Assembly (NCBI GenBank): GCA_013001595.1
Contig: JABDMH010000093.1
Span: 62,001 to 126,000 of the forward strand
DNA from: Saprospiraceae bacterium
GTDB taxonomy: Bacteria > Bacteroidota > Bacteroidia > Chitinophagales > Saprospiraceae
Length of the DNA stretch: 64,000 nt
Direction: 5' to 3'
Below the pieces are notes generated by a model that saw only the letters and a program-made list of their open reading frames with translations, was not told where the DNA came from and did not search any database. Positions 9,744-18,573 of this stretch are shown here, piece after piece. The position numbers and the translations under genes are program-made. Numbering within the stretch: the stretch's first letter is position 1; each line of letters opens with the position of its first letter.

Positions 9744-10640
9744 TCATACTTTCACTTTTTCTAGGTAAGCCATGATAGACTCGAAGCCATCAAAAGTGTG
9801 GCAATTGTCTTTAGTTTTGAGTGGCTTTCTATTTACCTGAATTCCAGTCAATAGGATTTCACTATTCCGACAATGCAACGAAATCTCATCAACATAGTCC
9901 TTCAGGCTCATCTTAAAGAGACCATCATTGATAATGCTAAAAATGAAATCGGGCTCTTGTATCTTATAGGCATTCTTAAGATCCTCGAGACTAATATTAC
10001 GACCCAGATTGAAGACCTTGAATCCCTGTTCCTTGAGGAGGTAATGTATGAATAGCAAACTCAGTTCTTGCTCTTCTCCTTCAGGTAGATACAGTAAGAA
10101 CGATGGGGTCTCTTTCTGTGGAAGAGTGATGGCATCTATAGCTACATATAGTTTTTGTTTGATCAGGCCCGCTATATAATTCTCTTGAACGGGTAGTACA
10201 GAACCAGTCATCCAAAGTACACTCAATCGATTTAAGAAGGGAAAGAACACCTGCATGATGGTCTCTTTGAATCCCAGCTCTTTGATCCGCTTATTGATGG
10301 TGGCTTGAAATCTCTCCTCATCCATTTCTAACATCGCCAATGTCAACGCATCTGATTGCACTTCGGTGTCAAATTCACTTTCTGATATGCGTAGGATGGC
10401 CTCATTAATTTCGGATTGAGACATGCTTGCTATCTTGGATATCTTATACCCATGTCGATTGAGTAGGGCGGTGTTCAGCAGGAGCTTTACATCATCGTCC
10501 TGATAGTAGCGAATGTTCGTCTCTGTCCTCTGCGGCTGCAAAAGGCCATAACGCTTCTCCCAAATCCGAATGGTATGGGCTTTTATTCCAGATAATTTTT
10601 CCAGATCTCTTATTGAATATATGGCCACAGTATCTAGCAT
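9744..10640 (-). CDS. MerR-family regulator with degenerate B12-binding-like domain
   Basis: 298 residues. The N-terminal MerR winged helix (about 7-75) shows AHTIRIWEKRYGLLQPQRTE and NIRYYQDDDVKLL. A helical-bundle region (about 100-170) and a Rossmann-like cobalamin-binding domain (about 178-290) follow, the layout of CarA/CarH light- or B12-dependent repressors. However, the position where those proteins carry the DxHxxG or ExHxxG cobalamin ligand reads LPEGEEQELSLL here (about 185-196): the histidine is missing. It may therefore act without B12 or sense something else. In Bacteroidota and myxobacteria such regulators often control carotenoid genes, but none lie here. Its neighbour 130 bases downstream is the broken yceI gene. 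Confidence 0.85.
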   Translation of the reverse strand: MLDTVAIYSIRDLEKLSGIKAHTIRIWEKRYGLLQPQRTETNIRYYQDDDVKLLLNTALLNRHGYKISKIASMSQSEINEAILRISESEFDTEVQSDALTLAMLEMDEERFQATINKRIKELGFKETIMQVFFPFLNRLSVLWMTGSVLPVQENYIAGLIKQKLYVAIDAITLPQKETPSFLLYLPEGEEQELSLLFIHYLLKEQGFKVFNLGRNISLEDLKNAYKIQEPDFIFSIINDGLFKMSLKDYVDEISLHCRNSEILLTGIQVNRKPLKTKDNCHTFDGFESIMAYLEKVKV

Positions 10641-10808
10641 TAGTTTGGTAGAATGGGAAGCTCAACCCTGGAATTTCTTAAAATTATTGGGGGCCAAATT
10701 TGCATATAAAGATAAGTAGAGATGTCATTTATCGGTAAGCGATGCTGTATTAAACTATTAATTCGAATATTTGTTCGTATCACGGCAACAAAGTACATCT
10801 TTGCAAAC

Positions 10809-11954
10809 ATGAAAATTGGAATCGTATGTTACCCTACCTTTGGAGGTAGTGGTGTTGTAGCAACGGAGCTGGGCCTGGCCCTTGCTAGAAAGAACCATCA
10901 GGTACATTTCGTAACTTATAAGCGGCCAGCTAGGTTATCGGTATTTCATGAAAATATTTACTTCCATGAAGTCACAGATGTTAATTATCCCCTTTTTGAC
11001 TATCCACCATATGATACCACTCTGGCTAGTAAGCTGGTAGATGTGATCAAATACGAAAACCTAGATCTTTTGCATGTGCATTACGCCATTCCTCATGCAG
11101 CTGTAGCATACATGGCCAAGAAAATCTTACTGGAAGAAGGCAAGTACATTCCTGTGGTGACTACCCTGCATGGCACAGATATCACACTGGTAGGCAATGA
11201 TCACAGCTTTGCTCCAGTAGTACAATTTAGCATCAATAAAAGTGATGGGATAACAGCAGTTAGCCAGTTCCTGAAAGAAAAAACGGAGGAATACTTCGAC
11301 CTGAACAAAGACATTAGGGTGATCTATAATTTCATCGATTTCAGTCGTTTTCAAAAAACCAACAAAGATCATTTTCGCAAGGCCATCGCTCCCAATGGCG
11401 AGTTTATTCTCAGCCATATTTCGAACTTTCGCAAGGTAAAGAGGGTGCAGGATGTGATCAAGATCTTCAAACGCGTCTCTGCTGAAATGCCTTCCAAGTT
11501 GTTGATGATCGGTGATGGGCCTGAACGCACTGCTTGTGAGGAACTCTGTAGGTCAATGGGTGTTTGCCAGAATATCAGATTCTTGGGCAAACAAGATGCC
11601 ATCGAAGAATTGCTGGCAATAACAGATGTTTTTATTATGCCCTCTGGCAACGAAAGTTTTGGTCTTGCAGCCCTAGAGGCAATGGCCTGCGAGGTTCCTG
11701 TCGTTTCCTCCAACATCGGTGGCCTTCCTGAGCTCAATTTTGATGGTGTCACAGGATATCTCAGCAATGTTGGTGATGTGCAAAGCATGTCAGATCACGT
11801 GCTCAATATTCTTAAGAATCCCGAATTACTCAAAAAATTGCGCAAGGGAGCTAAAAAGCGAGCACTGGAACTTGACATCGAGTTGGTGGTGCAGCAATAC
11901 GAAGATTACTATGAAGAAGTACTGGAAAAATCCAGACATCTGACGGTCAATTGA
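10809..11954 (+). CDS. bshA: N-acetyl-alpha-D-glucosaminyl L-malate synthase (bacillithiol synthesis)
   Basis: 381 residues from the ATG at 10809 (MKIGIVCYPTFGGSGVVATE), the normal length for BshA; the open frame extends upstream to a TTG but those residues have no family match. It is a GT-B fold, GT4-family enzyme that joins GlcNAc from UDP-GlcNAc to L-malate, the first step of bacillithiol. Visible features: the GGSGVVA glycine-rich loop (residues 12-18), the HVHYAIPHA segment, TTLHGTDITLVG, and the nucleotide-sugar motif PSGNESFGLAALEAM. The last 8 bases overlap the end of porZ on the other strand. bshB and bshC are not in the window. Confidence 0.92.
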   Translation: MKIGIVCYPTFGGSGVVATELGLALARKNHQVHFVTYKRPARLSVFHENIYFHEVTDVNYPLFDYPPYDTTLASKLVDVIKYENLDLLHVHYAIPHAAVAYMAKKILLEEGKYIPVVTTLHGTDITLVGNDHSFAPVVQFSINKSDGITAVSQFLKEKTEEYFDLNKDIRVIYNFIDFSRFQKTNKDHFRKAIAPNGEFILSHISNFRKVKRVQDVIKIFKRVSAEMPSKLLMIGDGPERTACEELCRSMGVCQNIRFLGKQDAIEELLAITDVFIMPSGNESFGLAALEAMACEVPVVSSNIGGLPELNFDGVTGYLSNVGDVQSMSDHVLNILKNPELLKKLRKGAKKRALELDIELVVQQYEDYYEEVLEKSRHLTVN

Positions 11955-14244
11955 CCAACATGATCTTTGCCACAGCGGCATCTGGATCAATGACGTTGTT
12001 GACAGCAGTACTAAAGACCAGATACACTCCTGAAGCAGCTCGGTTGCCATCGAAATCTCGTCCATACCAAATAGCTTGTCCGCCTTGTGCTGTAGTCTCG
12101 AAGACCAGGCGTCCATGAATATCCGTAATCTTGACATTCGCATTTTCGGCCAGGCCCTTGATGGCAATGGGACCATCATATCCTGGCTGTACGGGATTAG
12201 GAAAAGTGAGTACTTCCGAGGTGTGATATCTTGTGCCCTCTACCGCTTCACCACGATAAGACAAGATTCCTTTGTTTGTGGCGATAAAAATCTCACCATC
12301 GACCTCATCGACTGCTATATCGACAATGCCATTGTCAAAAAGGGGTGAATTATTGATGTTGAATCTAGCCACTTTTGACCGTGCATCTGCCCTTTGCACA
12401 AAGACTCCATTGTTGGTGCCAAACCATTTGCGATTCCCACCATCTACAGCTATTGACTTAACATTTTCATCACCGAGTAGGGGACCCGGAATGCCATTTT
12501 CAGTGACGATCAACTTCATGCCCAAACAGTTGTCTTCAAATGCAGAGGCTCCGCAGTCGAAAACCAGTAAACCACTGGTAGTGCCAACCCAAACAGCACC
12601 ATCGAGATCGACAGTGATGTCATTTATGAAGTTTACGGTGAGTCCGGAGTTGTTGGAATTGAGTAACCTAGTGCGGTCATCAGCAGTTGAAAACAAGTCG
12701 ATGCCAGAGTCATAAATAATTAGTCCTGTTCCCCCAATGCCGATCCACTTAAAACCATTTTGATCGATGGCAATGTGCTCTACATTGGTTTTAGTAGGCA
12801 ACGAAAAATTTTTCCACATTCCATCTGGTGTTTTTACCGACAGTGGATTTGGTGCATCATGGTTAAGTGCCCACAGATTTCCATCTGCATCAAATGCCAT
12901 ACCAGTAACCCGATTTCGGTCAGGATTGACAACAGAATTTTGCAGACTAGAATTATCTTTGTCGTAGACGATCACCTCTTCGCCTCTATACTCGACCAGA
13001 CCGTCCCAAAATGTGCCTACAAACACGGTGCCGTTCTCATCGATTTCCATGGACAGAAAGTCACGCATGTCTTTCTGCTTTAGTACTTCATTATTACTTC
13101 TATTGATGGATTCCCAAGTACCATTTGCATTCGTGTACATACCTTCGGCGCGAAACAGGTAACCATAATTTAAGGTCACCCCTCCTGAGGCCACGTAGAG
13201 CTTTCGCTCGTAGCTTGCCATATCGGTCGCGTTATGCGTAGGCGGCTTATCGGGGCGAATGGTCGTACACTGACCGACAAACCCCTGGGAAAACTTAAAA
13301 CCACTGTTTTCATCTGCATACCAAACTCTACTTTGTTCATCGACTACAGCATCTGTAGCCCTACTAGTACATTGACTTATAGTTTGCTTTGCACCATTGG
13401 GATCAATAAGTATTTTCTTAGCATTACAGCCAGAAAGGCATTTCCAACCCGTCAATAACCCGGTCTCATTTTCGGCCACAAAGGTAAGCTCAAATCCTGG
13501 CTCTTCGTGCATTCGTTCAAAGCGACCATCCATGTTACAGTAGATACTATTGTCGATTCCTACATATAAAGTTCCTCCTGCCTTTTCTAGCGTTCCTGCC
13601 CGATAGCTCACCGGCAAACCAGATGAGAAACCACGTTGGGTCCAGGCACTAAAATCAGCTAAGTTGATCGAACCATCATTGGGCACTCCAAAAAGACCAT
13701 CTTCAGTGGTGATAAGTAGCTCACCTCTGAAATCAATGACATCATGCACAATGGCGTCGGTAAAGGCCGTGAAGCCAAATTCCACATTGTCAATAGCCAG
13801 TTGAACAAGCCCAAAGCCACATGCCAGATATGCATATGGTTCCTGAATATGAACTCCTCGAATACTGCGATCTCCTACAATTTGAGTGTTGTTCTTAATT
13901 TGGTTCAAATTGAAGATTTCATCCTCGAATATGAGGTCAATATTGCTGTTGGTATAGGTTACAATCAATACCTCATTATCCTTTCCATATGTCAAGGACT
14001 GAATACCGATATCCGATAAGCCCTCGACCTTACTAAAATATTCGAGGCTCAGATCTTCTTTATTGACTTTCAAAAGGGACCATTCTGTGCCGAAAAAAAC
14101 AGCGGAAGGACTTTGGGCTACACTCAAACCCTTGTTGTATGGTAAGTACGATTTCCAAGACCCTATGGATAAATCTTGCTGAGCAATCAGGCCATGGGCT
14201 GTCAGCACAAAAAGCAGGCTCCAAATGCGAATCATAACCATCAT
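11947..14244 (-). CDS. porZ: PorZ-like T9SS surface protein (beta-propellers + C-terminal sorting domain)
   Basis: 765 residues with a signal peptide (MIRIWSLLFVLTAHGLIAQ). The N-terminal block IGSWKSYLPYNKGLSVAQSP, TEWSLLKVN and EGLSDIGIQSLTYG matches the start of PorZ, whose two seven-bladed propellers are followed by a C-terminal domain. Two-component-regulator-propeller-type repeats recur through the middle (NGFKWIGIGGTGLIIYD, GAVWVGTTSGLLVFD, RKWFGTNNGVFVQ). The final part (VLTFPNPVQPGYDGPIAIKG, ITDIHGRLVFET, ASGVYLVF) is a type A T9SS sorting domain. In Porphyromonas gingivalis PorZ is part of the surface attachment complex (PorU/V/Q/Z) that removes sorting signals and delivers A-LPS. 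Several ATG codons open the frame; I kept the first. Confidence 0.82.
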   Translation of the reverse strand: MMVMIRIWSLLFVLTAHGLIAQQDLSIGSWKSYLPYNKGLSVAQSPSAVFFGTEWSLLKVNKEDLSLEYFSKVEGLSDIGIQSLTYGKDNEVLIVTYTNSNIDLIFEDEIFNLNQIKNNTQIVGDRSIRGVHIQEPYAYLACGFGLVQLAIDNVEFGFTAFTDAIVHDVIDFRGELLITTEDGLFGVPNDGSINLADFSAWTQRGFSSGLPVSYRAGTLEKAGGTLYVGIDNSIYCNMDGRFERMHEEPGFELTFVAENETGLLTGWKCLSGCNAKKILIDPNGAKQTISQCTSRATDAVVDEQSRVWYADENSGFKFSQGFVGQCTTIRPDKPPTHNATDMASYERKLYVASGGVTLNYGYLFRAEGMYTNANGTWESINRSNNEVLKQKDMRDFLSMEIDENGTVFVGTFWDGLVEYRGEEVIVYDKDNSSLQNSVVNPDRNRVTGMAFDADGNLWALNHDAPNPLSVKTPDGMWKNFSLPTKTNVEHIAIDQNGFKWIGIGGTGLIIYDSGIDLFSTADDRTRLLNSNNSGLTVNFINDITVDLDGAVWVGTTSGLLVFDCGASAFEDNCLGMKLIVTENGIPGPLLGDENVKSIAVDGGNRKWFGTNNGVFVQRADARSKVARFNINNSPLFDNGIVDIAVDEVDGEIFIATNKGILSYRGEAVEGTRYHTSEVLTFPNPVQPGYDGPIAIKGLAENANVKITDIHGRLVFETTAQGGQAIWYGRDFDGNRAASGVYLVFSTAVNNVIDPDAAVAKIMLVN

Positions 14245-14282
14245 TCAACGTCACAGTTTATCAATTGTTATGTATCCTCTCG

Positions 14283-14858
14283 TCAACTATACAATGTGCT
14301 CCCTTCCAGATATTCGAAAACAGCTTCAGGGACTAGGTACTGTATGGAAATCTTCTTCCTAATACAGTCTCGTACATACGTCGATGATAGGTGAAGCAAG
14401 GGGAGCTCGTCGAGAATTTTAATGTGCGCATGATCTAAGGCCTCAGATAGGTTTGCTGCAGGTCTGTTGTATACATATATGGGATAGTGTTTATAAATGG
14501 CTTCGGGATTTTTCCATTTGGGTAGCGAGACCAAGTTATCACCTCCCATTATCAGCGCGAACTGATGATTGGGGTGTTTTTCAGTCAGATAAGTCAGGGT
14601 ATCGATGGTGTATGATGGTTGCGGCAGATTAAATTCTATACTTGAGGCCTTCAGATGAACATTGTCTGCGATGGCCAAATTGACCAAATGCAATCGATCA
14701 AAGTCATTTGCCAGGGTTGATTTTTTCTTGTGGGGATTGTGTGGACTTACAATCATCCAAACTTGGTCTAAGTCTGTCAATTCCCTAACTAAATTGGCAA
14801 TGATCATGTGCCCATTGTGCACGGGATTAAAGGAGCCAAAAAAAAGGCCAATTTTCAT
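14283..14858 (-). CDS. nadD: Nicotinate-nucleotide adenylyltransferase
   Basis: 191 residues. Makes deamido-NAD from nicotinate mononucleotide and ATP in NAD synthesis. The nucleotidyltransferase motif GSFNPVHNGHMIIA (residues 8-21) carries the HxGH signature, and LSSTYVRDCI near residues 155-166 matches the ISSTxIR signature. The segment PHNPHKKKSTLANDFDRLHL is the substrate-binding loop region typical of NadD. Length is normal. It sits 38 bases from the PorZ start and 24 bases after the dnaN stop, in the same direction as both. Confidence 0.93.
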   Translation of the reverse strand: MKIGLFFGSFNPVHNGHMIIANLVRELTDLDQVWMIVSPHNPHKKKSTLANDFDRLHLVNLAIADNVHLKASSIEFNLPQPSYTIDTLTYLTEKHPNHQFALIMGGDNLVSLPKWKNPEAIYKHYPIYVYNRPAANLSEALDHAHIKILDELPLLHLSSTYVRDCIRKKISIQYLVPEAVFEYLEGSTLYS

Positions 14859-14882
14859 AGTATCATAAACTTGATACCCAAC

Positions 14883-15998
14883 CTAGCGACTCAGCATTAC
14901 TGGCATTACCAGCATGAGCAGCTCTTCATCATCAGGAGACTCTGATGGATGGATGATGCCAGCTTTATTAGGGGTAGACAGTTCCATCCTAATTTCATCT
15001 GTATCCAAAACAGACAACATCTCAATGAGAAACTTGGCATTGAAACCGATGGTAACTGGTGTTCCCTCATATTGGCAAGTCAATTGTTCGGTAGCCTCAT
15101 TGGAAAAGTCTAAATCTTGGGCTTCTATGGTTAAGCTACCGTCATCTATGTTCATGTGAACTTGATTGGTCGTCTTATTCGCATAGATGGCGATTCGCTT
15201 CAGCGAATTGAGTAGATCTCGGCGGACAACCACTAATAGGTTTGGATTATCTACGGGGATGACGGCATTATAATTAGGATACTGCGCATCAATGAGCCGA
15301 CATACCAAATGGTGATCGTCAAAAGAGAAAAAAGCGTTGGACTTGTTAAAGGAGATCTCTACAGATCCATTGTCCGGCAATGCGGACCTCAATAAGGTTA
15401 GGGATTTCTTAGGCAGGATAAACGAAGTATTTACATCCCCTTCTAAGCCAGAAAAAGTATACTTGACGAGCTTGTGTGCATCCGTCGCCACAAAGGTGAT
15501 CTTGGAGAAGTCGATCTGTGTATACACACCCGTCATGGCAAGGCGAAGTTCGTCATTTGTAGTGGCGAAAATCGTCTTATTAATGGCTTCCTTAAGCAGA
15601 TGTGCACTGATGCTCACACGCTCTGTATTTTCCGCTTGAGGTATAGCAGGAAAATCTTCGGGATTGTCTCCCGACAACTTATATTTACCATAAGAGGAAG
15701 TTATTTCAATGCTAAATTTCTTCTGATCAACTTCAATGGTTATTGGTTGCTCAGGCAATGCTTTTAAAGTGTCAAAAAGGATCTTACCTGGAATAGCCAC
15801 CGACCCATCTTCATCTGCAATCACATCGACATCTGTGGTTATGGAAGTCTCGAGGTCAGTAGCAGAAATGGTAAGCTTATTGTTGTTGATGATAAATAGA
15901 TAATCTTCCAAGATGGGGACGACCATATTTGAACCAATGGCACCATTTGCGAGTTGGATCTTGCTCAATAATTCGGCGGAGGAAATGCTAAATTTCAT
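14883..15998 (-). CDS. dnaN: DNA polymerase III beta sliding clamp
   Basis: 371 residues from the ATG at 15998 (MKFSISSAELLSKIQLANGA), a normal clamp length; longer starts upstream add residues unlike the family. Three clamp domains can be followed: domain 1 to about 125 (VPILEDYLFIINNNKLTISA, DLETSI), domain 2 to about 245 (ATDAHKLVKYTF), and domain 3 ending MLVMPVMLSR, the usual VMPM-R C-terminus. It forms the ring that tethers the replicative polymerase to DNA. dnaA and recF are not adjacent. A TATTTTTG -7-like element lies 43 bases upstream. Confidence 0.95.
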   Translation of the reverse strand: MKFSISSAELLSKIQLANGAIGSNMVVPILEDYLFIINNNKLTISATDLETSITTDVDVIADEDGSVAIPGKILFDTLKALPEQPITIEVDQKKFSIEITSSYGKYKLSGDNPEDFPAIPQAENTERVSISAHLLKEAINKTIFATTNDELRLAMTGVYTQIDFSKITFVATDAHKLVKYTFSGLEGDVNTSFILPKKSLTLLRSALPDNGSVEISFNKSNAFFSFDDHHLVCRLIDAQYPNYNAVIPVDNPNLLVVVRRDLLNSLKRIAIYANKTTNQVHMNIDDGSLTIEAQDLDFSNEATEQLTCQYEGTPVTIGFNAKFLIEMLSVLDTDEIRMELSTPNKAGIIHPSESPDDEELLMLVMPVMLSR

Positions 15999-16040
15999 AT
16001 GACCAATAGGGGAATGAAGGGATGAAAAAAATAAGTTAGA

Positions 16041-16048
16041 CAAAAATA
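16041..16048 (-). promoter_or_regulatory. Possible -7 element for dnaN
   Basis: The minus strand reads TATTTTTG, matching the Bacteroidota -7 consensus TAnnTTTG. It lies 43 bases upstream of the dnaN ATG. No TTG is seen at the expected -33 spacing, so this is a weak call. Confidence 0.3.
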
Positions 16049-16113
16049 AACGATTCCCGTTCATTTTTTAAACTTCGTCCTCCTATTCTTATAAAGTAGG
16101 TTAATCGACACAT

Positions 16114-17385
16114 TTGAAGACTGCGCTAACAAATCGAAGGCCTATCATCAGGGGCATCACTGAAGTTAACTTTCCAACTACCAATACCGTAATCCTCGAT
16201 AATGGAATTCCTCTGCATATACTGGAAGGTGGTAACCAATCCATCGTCAAGATGGAAATCGCGGTATTGGCTGGAAGACCTCGTGAAGCCAAGCAACTGG
16301 TTGCCGCGAGCTATGGTAGCCTGCTGAAGGAAGGCTCAGCTCAGTATTCTTCCCTGGAAATTGCCGAAACTTTTGACCGCTTTGGTGCTACCTTTTCTCA
16401 GCCCTTTTCATTCGACTATGTATCTCTGCAGGTGTACGTTCTCACAAAACATTGTCCTAAGATCTTGCCGGTGTTTTGCTCCATGATTAAGGACCCAGTC
16501 TTTCCGGAATCTGAGCTGATTCTGTTCAAAGAACGTGTAAAACAAAAGTTGTCAGTAGACTTGACTCAAAACGAAATTGTTGCATATAGAGAAGCAACAG
16601 AGCTCTTTTTTGGGGCAAAGCATCCATATGGATATAATAGTAATGCGCAGCTCTATGATGCGGTCACGCAATACGATCTTCTTGAACACCATCAAAATGT
16701 GGTAGGGCCACAAAATACCAAGATGCTTATTGCTGGCAAGCTACCAGACGACACAATCGATCAATTACAAGAACACCTGGGTCAATGGAACAAAAGCATT
16801 CGGAAAAGATCTCCTGCACTGCCGCAAGAGTATCCCATTCCCACAAGAATGTATCATGATCTCGAAAAATCTCAGTCGGCCATCAGAATCGGTCGGCGGT
16901 TATTCGACAATAGCCATGAGGACTATCCTGCTATGCTCCTTCTGACTACCATCCTGGGCGGTTATTTTGGCTCTAGATTGATGAAAAACCTGAGAGAGGA
17001 CAAGGGATATACCTATGGGGTGCATGCGAGTGTCGAGGATCTTAAGTACGATGGATACTTTACCATCAACTTAGAGACTGATCGTCAACATTGTAAAAAA
17101 GTCATTCAAGAAATTGATCATGAAATCGATGTCCTCCAATCTATTCCGGTACCCGCAGATGAGCTTACGATGGTAAAGAACTATATAAGCGGCCATCTGC
17201 TGAGTAAGATGGATGGCCCCATTCAAGCGATGACGGTCATCAAGAAGAATATACTCTATGCCAATGATCCACAACATATGAATGTGTTGATAAAAAAGCT
17301 CCAAAAAGTCGACGTCAATCAAATCATGGATGTAGCTAGAAAGTACCTTGATAGAGACCTGCTTACCGAGGTGGTTATCCATTGA
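16114..17385 (+). CDS. M16-family peptidase-like protein, non-catalytic subunit
   Basis: 423 residues. The fold is that of M16 (pitrilysin/MPP-like) proteins: ILDNGIPLHILEGGNQSIVK at the start and SRLMKNLREDKGYTYGVHAS in the C-terminal half, which is the conserved R/Y pair region. The zinc motif HxxEH is absent: where active members read HFLEHMLFKG, this one reads LVAASYGSLLKEGS (about residues 63-76). It therefore matches the inactive partner of a two-subunit M16 protease, yet no active subunit is adjacent. The start must be the TTG at 16114: the frame is closed by TAA at 16102 and has no ATG or GTG before the conserved region. It is divergent from dnaN. Confidence 0.87.
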   Translation: MKTALTNRRPIIRGITEVNFPTTNTVILDNGIPLHILEGGNQSIVKMEIAVLAGRPREAKQLVAASYGSLLKEGSAQYSSLEIAETFDRFGATFSQPFSFDYVSLQVYVLTKHCPKILPVFCSMIKDPVFPESELILFKERVKQKLSVDLTQNEIVAYREATELFFGAKHPYGYNSNAQLYDAVTQYDLLEHHQNVVGPQNTKMLIAGKLPDDTIDQLQEHLGQWNKSIRKRSPALPQEYPIPTRMYHDLEKSQSAIRIGRRLFDNSHEDYPAMLLLTTILGGYFGSRLMKNLREDKGYTYGVHASVEDLKYDGYFTINLETDRQHCKKVIQEIDHEIDVLQSIPVPADELTMVKNYISGHLLSKMDGPIQAMTVIKKNILYANDPQHMNVLIKKLQKVDVNQIMDVARKYLDRDLLTEVVIH

Positions 17386-17523
17386 ATCGGCTGATAACCA
17401 AAAATTTATCCAGGAGTAAATGGCTATGAGTGGTTAAGTTATTTTTCTTGGTTTGAATAAATTTAGTTTCTTTTGCGAAGCTGGTATGGCCTTTGATAAC
17501 CATATGAGTGTAAAGAGCTTGAA

Positions 17524-18555
17524 ATGAGATTTTTTAATTTTTTCACACAGGAGCTGGCTATAGATCTTGGTACAGCAAACACCCTGATCATCCAAGATGA
17601 CGAAATAGTGGTAGAGGAGCCCTCCATTGTTGCCATAGACCGTCGTACCGGTGAAACCATTGCCGTAGGATCACGTGCCATGCAAATGCATGAGAAGACC
17701 CACGAACATATCAAGACGGTACGTCCTCTGAAAGATGGGGTAATAGCCGACTTTCAAGCTGCAGAAAGTATGATCGAGGGAATGATCAACATGATTGATC
17801 AGAAACGTCGATTTTTCACCCATATGAAAATGGTAATCTGCATTCCATCAGGCATAACTGAGGTAGAGAAAAGGGCCGTTTTTGACTCTGCCGATCACGT
17901 CGATTCCAAAGAAACTTATTTGATCTACGAGCCAATGGCTGCTGCTTTGGGTATTGGCTTGGATGTCGAAGAACCAGTAGGAAATATGATAATCGACATC
18001 GGGGGCGGAACTACTGAAATCGCGGTGATCGCCCTCTCTGGCATAGTATGCGAGCAATCCATTCGCACTGCTGGAGACGAATTTACCATGGACATCATCG
18101 ACCATTTGCGTCGCAACCATAATCTACTCATTGGAGAACGTACGGCAGAAATCCTAAAGATCAATGTTGGGTCTGCATCAACTGATCTGGAAAATCCTCC
18201 TGAACCCTTTGCAATAAATGGGCGGGATCTGATGACCGGTATTCCGAGACAAGAGACCATTACCTATCAAGAAATAGCTGAAGCACTTGATAATTCGATC
18301 AGTAAAATTGAAGAAGCCATTTTGAAAGCTCTGGAAGTTACTCCACCTGAATTGGCTTCTGACATTTACAAGACAGGACTTTATCTCACAGGAGGTGGAG
18401 CACTACTGAGAGGGCTGAGAAAACGTGTGGCTGAAAAAACAAGGCTGCCGACTACGGTAGCTGAAGATCCATTGAGAGCAGTAGTGAGAGGCACGGGTCT
18501 AGCACTACGGAATACTGATAAATACTCCTTCCTGATCGATCGAAAGAGTGTGTAA
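17524..18555 (+). CDS. mreB: Rod shape-determining actin-like protein MreB
   Basis: 343 residues, normal length. Actin-fold ATPase that forms membrane-bound filaments guiding lateral wall synthesis. Phosphate-binding motifs are visible: LAIDLGTANTLI (about 11-22), MIIDIGGGTTEIAVI (about 157-171) and the adenosine-binding LTGGGALLRGL. The N-terminus MRFFNFFTQ is the amphipathic membrane-binding stretch seen in Bacteroidota MreB. It leads the cell-shape operon mreB-mreC-mreD-PBP2, with 18 bases to mreC. Confidence 0.96.
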   Translation: MRFFNFFTQELAIDLGTANTLIIQDDEIVVEEPSIVAIDRRTGETIAVGSRAMQMHEKTHEHIKTVRPLKDGVIADFQAAESMIEGMINMIDQKRRFFTHMKMVICIPSGITEVEKRAVFDSADHVDSKETYLIYEPMAAALGIGLDVEEPVGNMIIDIGGGTTEIAVIALSGIVCEQSIRTAGDEFTMDIIDHLRRNHNLLIGERTAEILKINVGSASTDLENPPEPFAINGRDLMTGIPRQETITYQEIAEALDNSISKIEEAILKALEVTPPELASDIYKTGLYLTGGGALLRGLRKRVAEKTRLPTTVAEDPLRAVVRGTGLALRNTDKYSFLIDRKSV

Positions 18556-18573
18556 ACTTGGTATGCACACAGT

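Noticed and set aside
10784-10808. A -7-like TACATCTTTG upstream of bshA
   Set aside because: It does not fit TAnnTTTG with correct spacing (two extra bases), so it is not listed as a promoter.
11369-11788. 139-codon minus-strand frame
   Set aside because: It is a shadow of bshA, with no recognisable product.
12272-12715. 147-codon plus-strand frame
   Set aside because: It lies within porZ on the opposite strand and is explained by that gene's codon bias.
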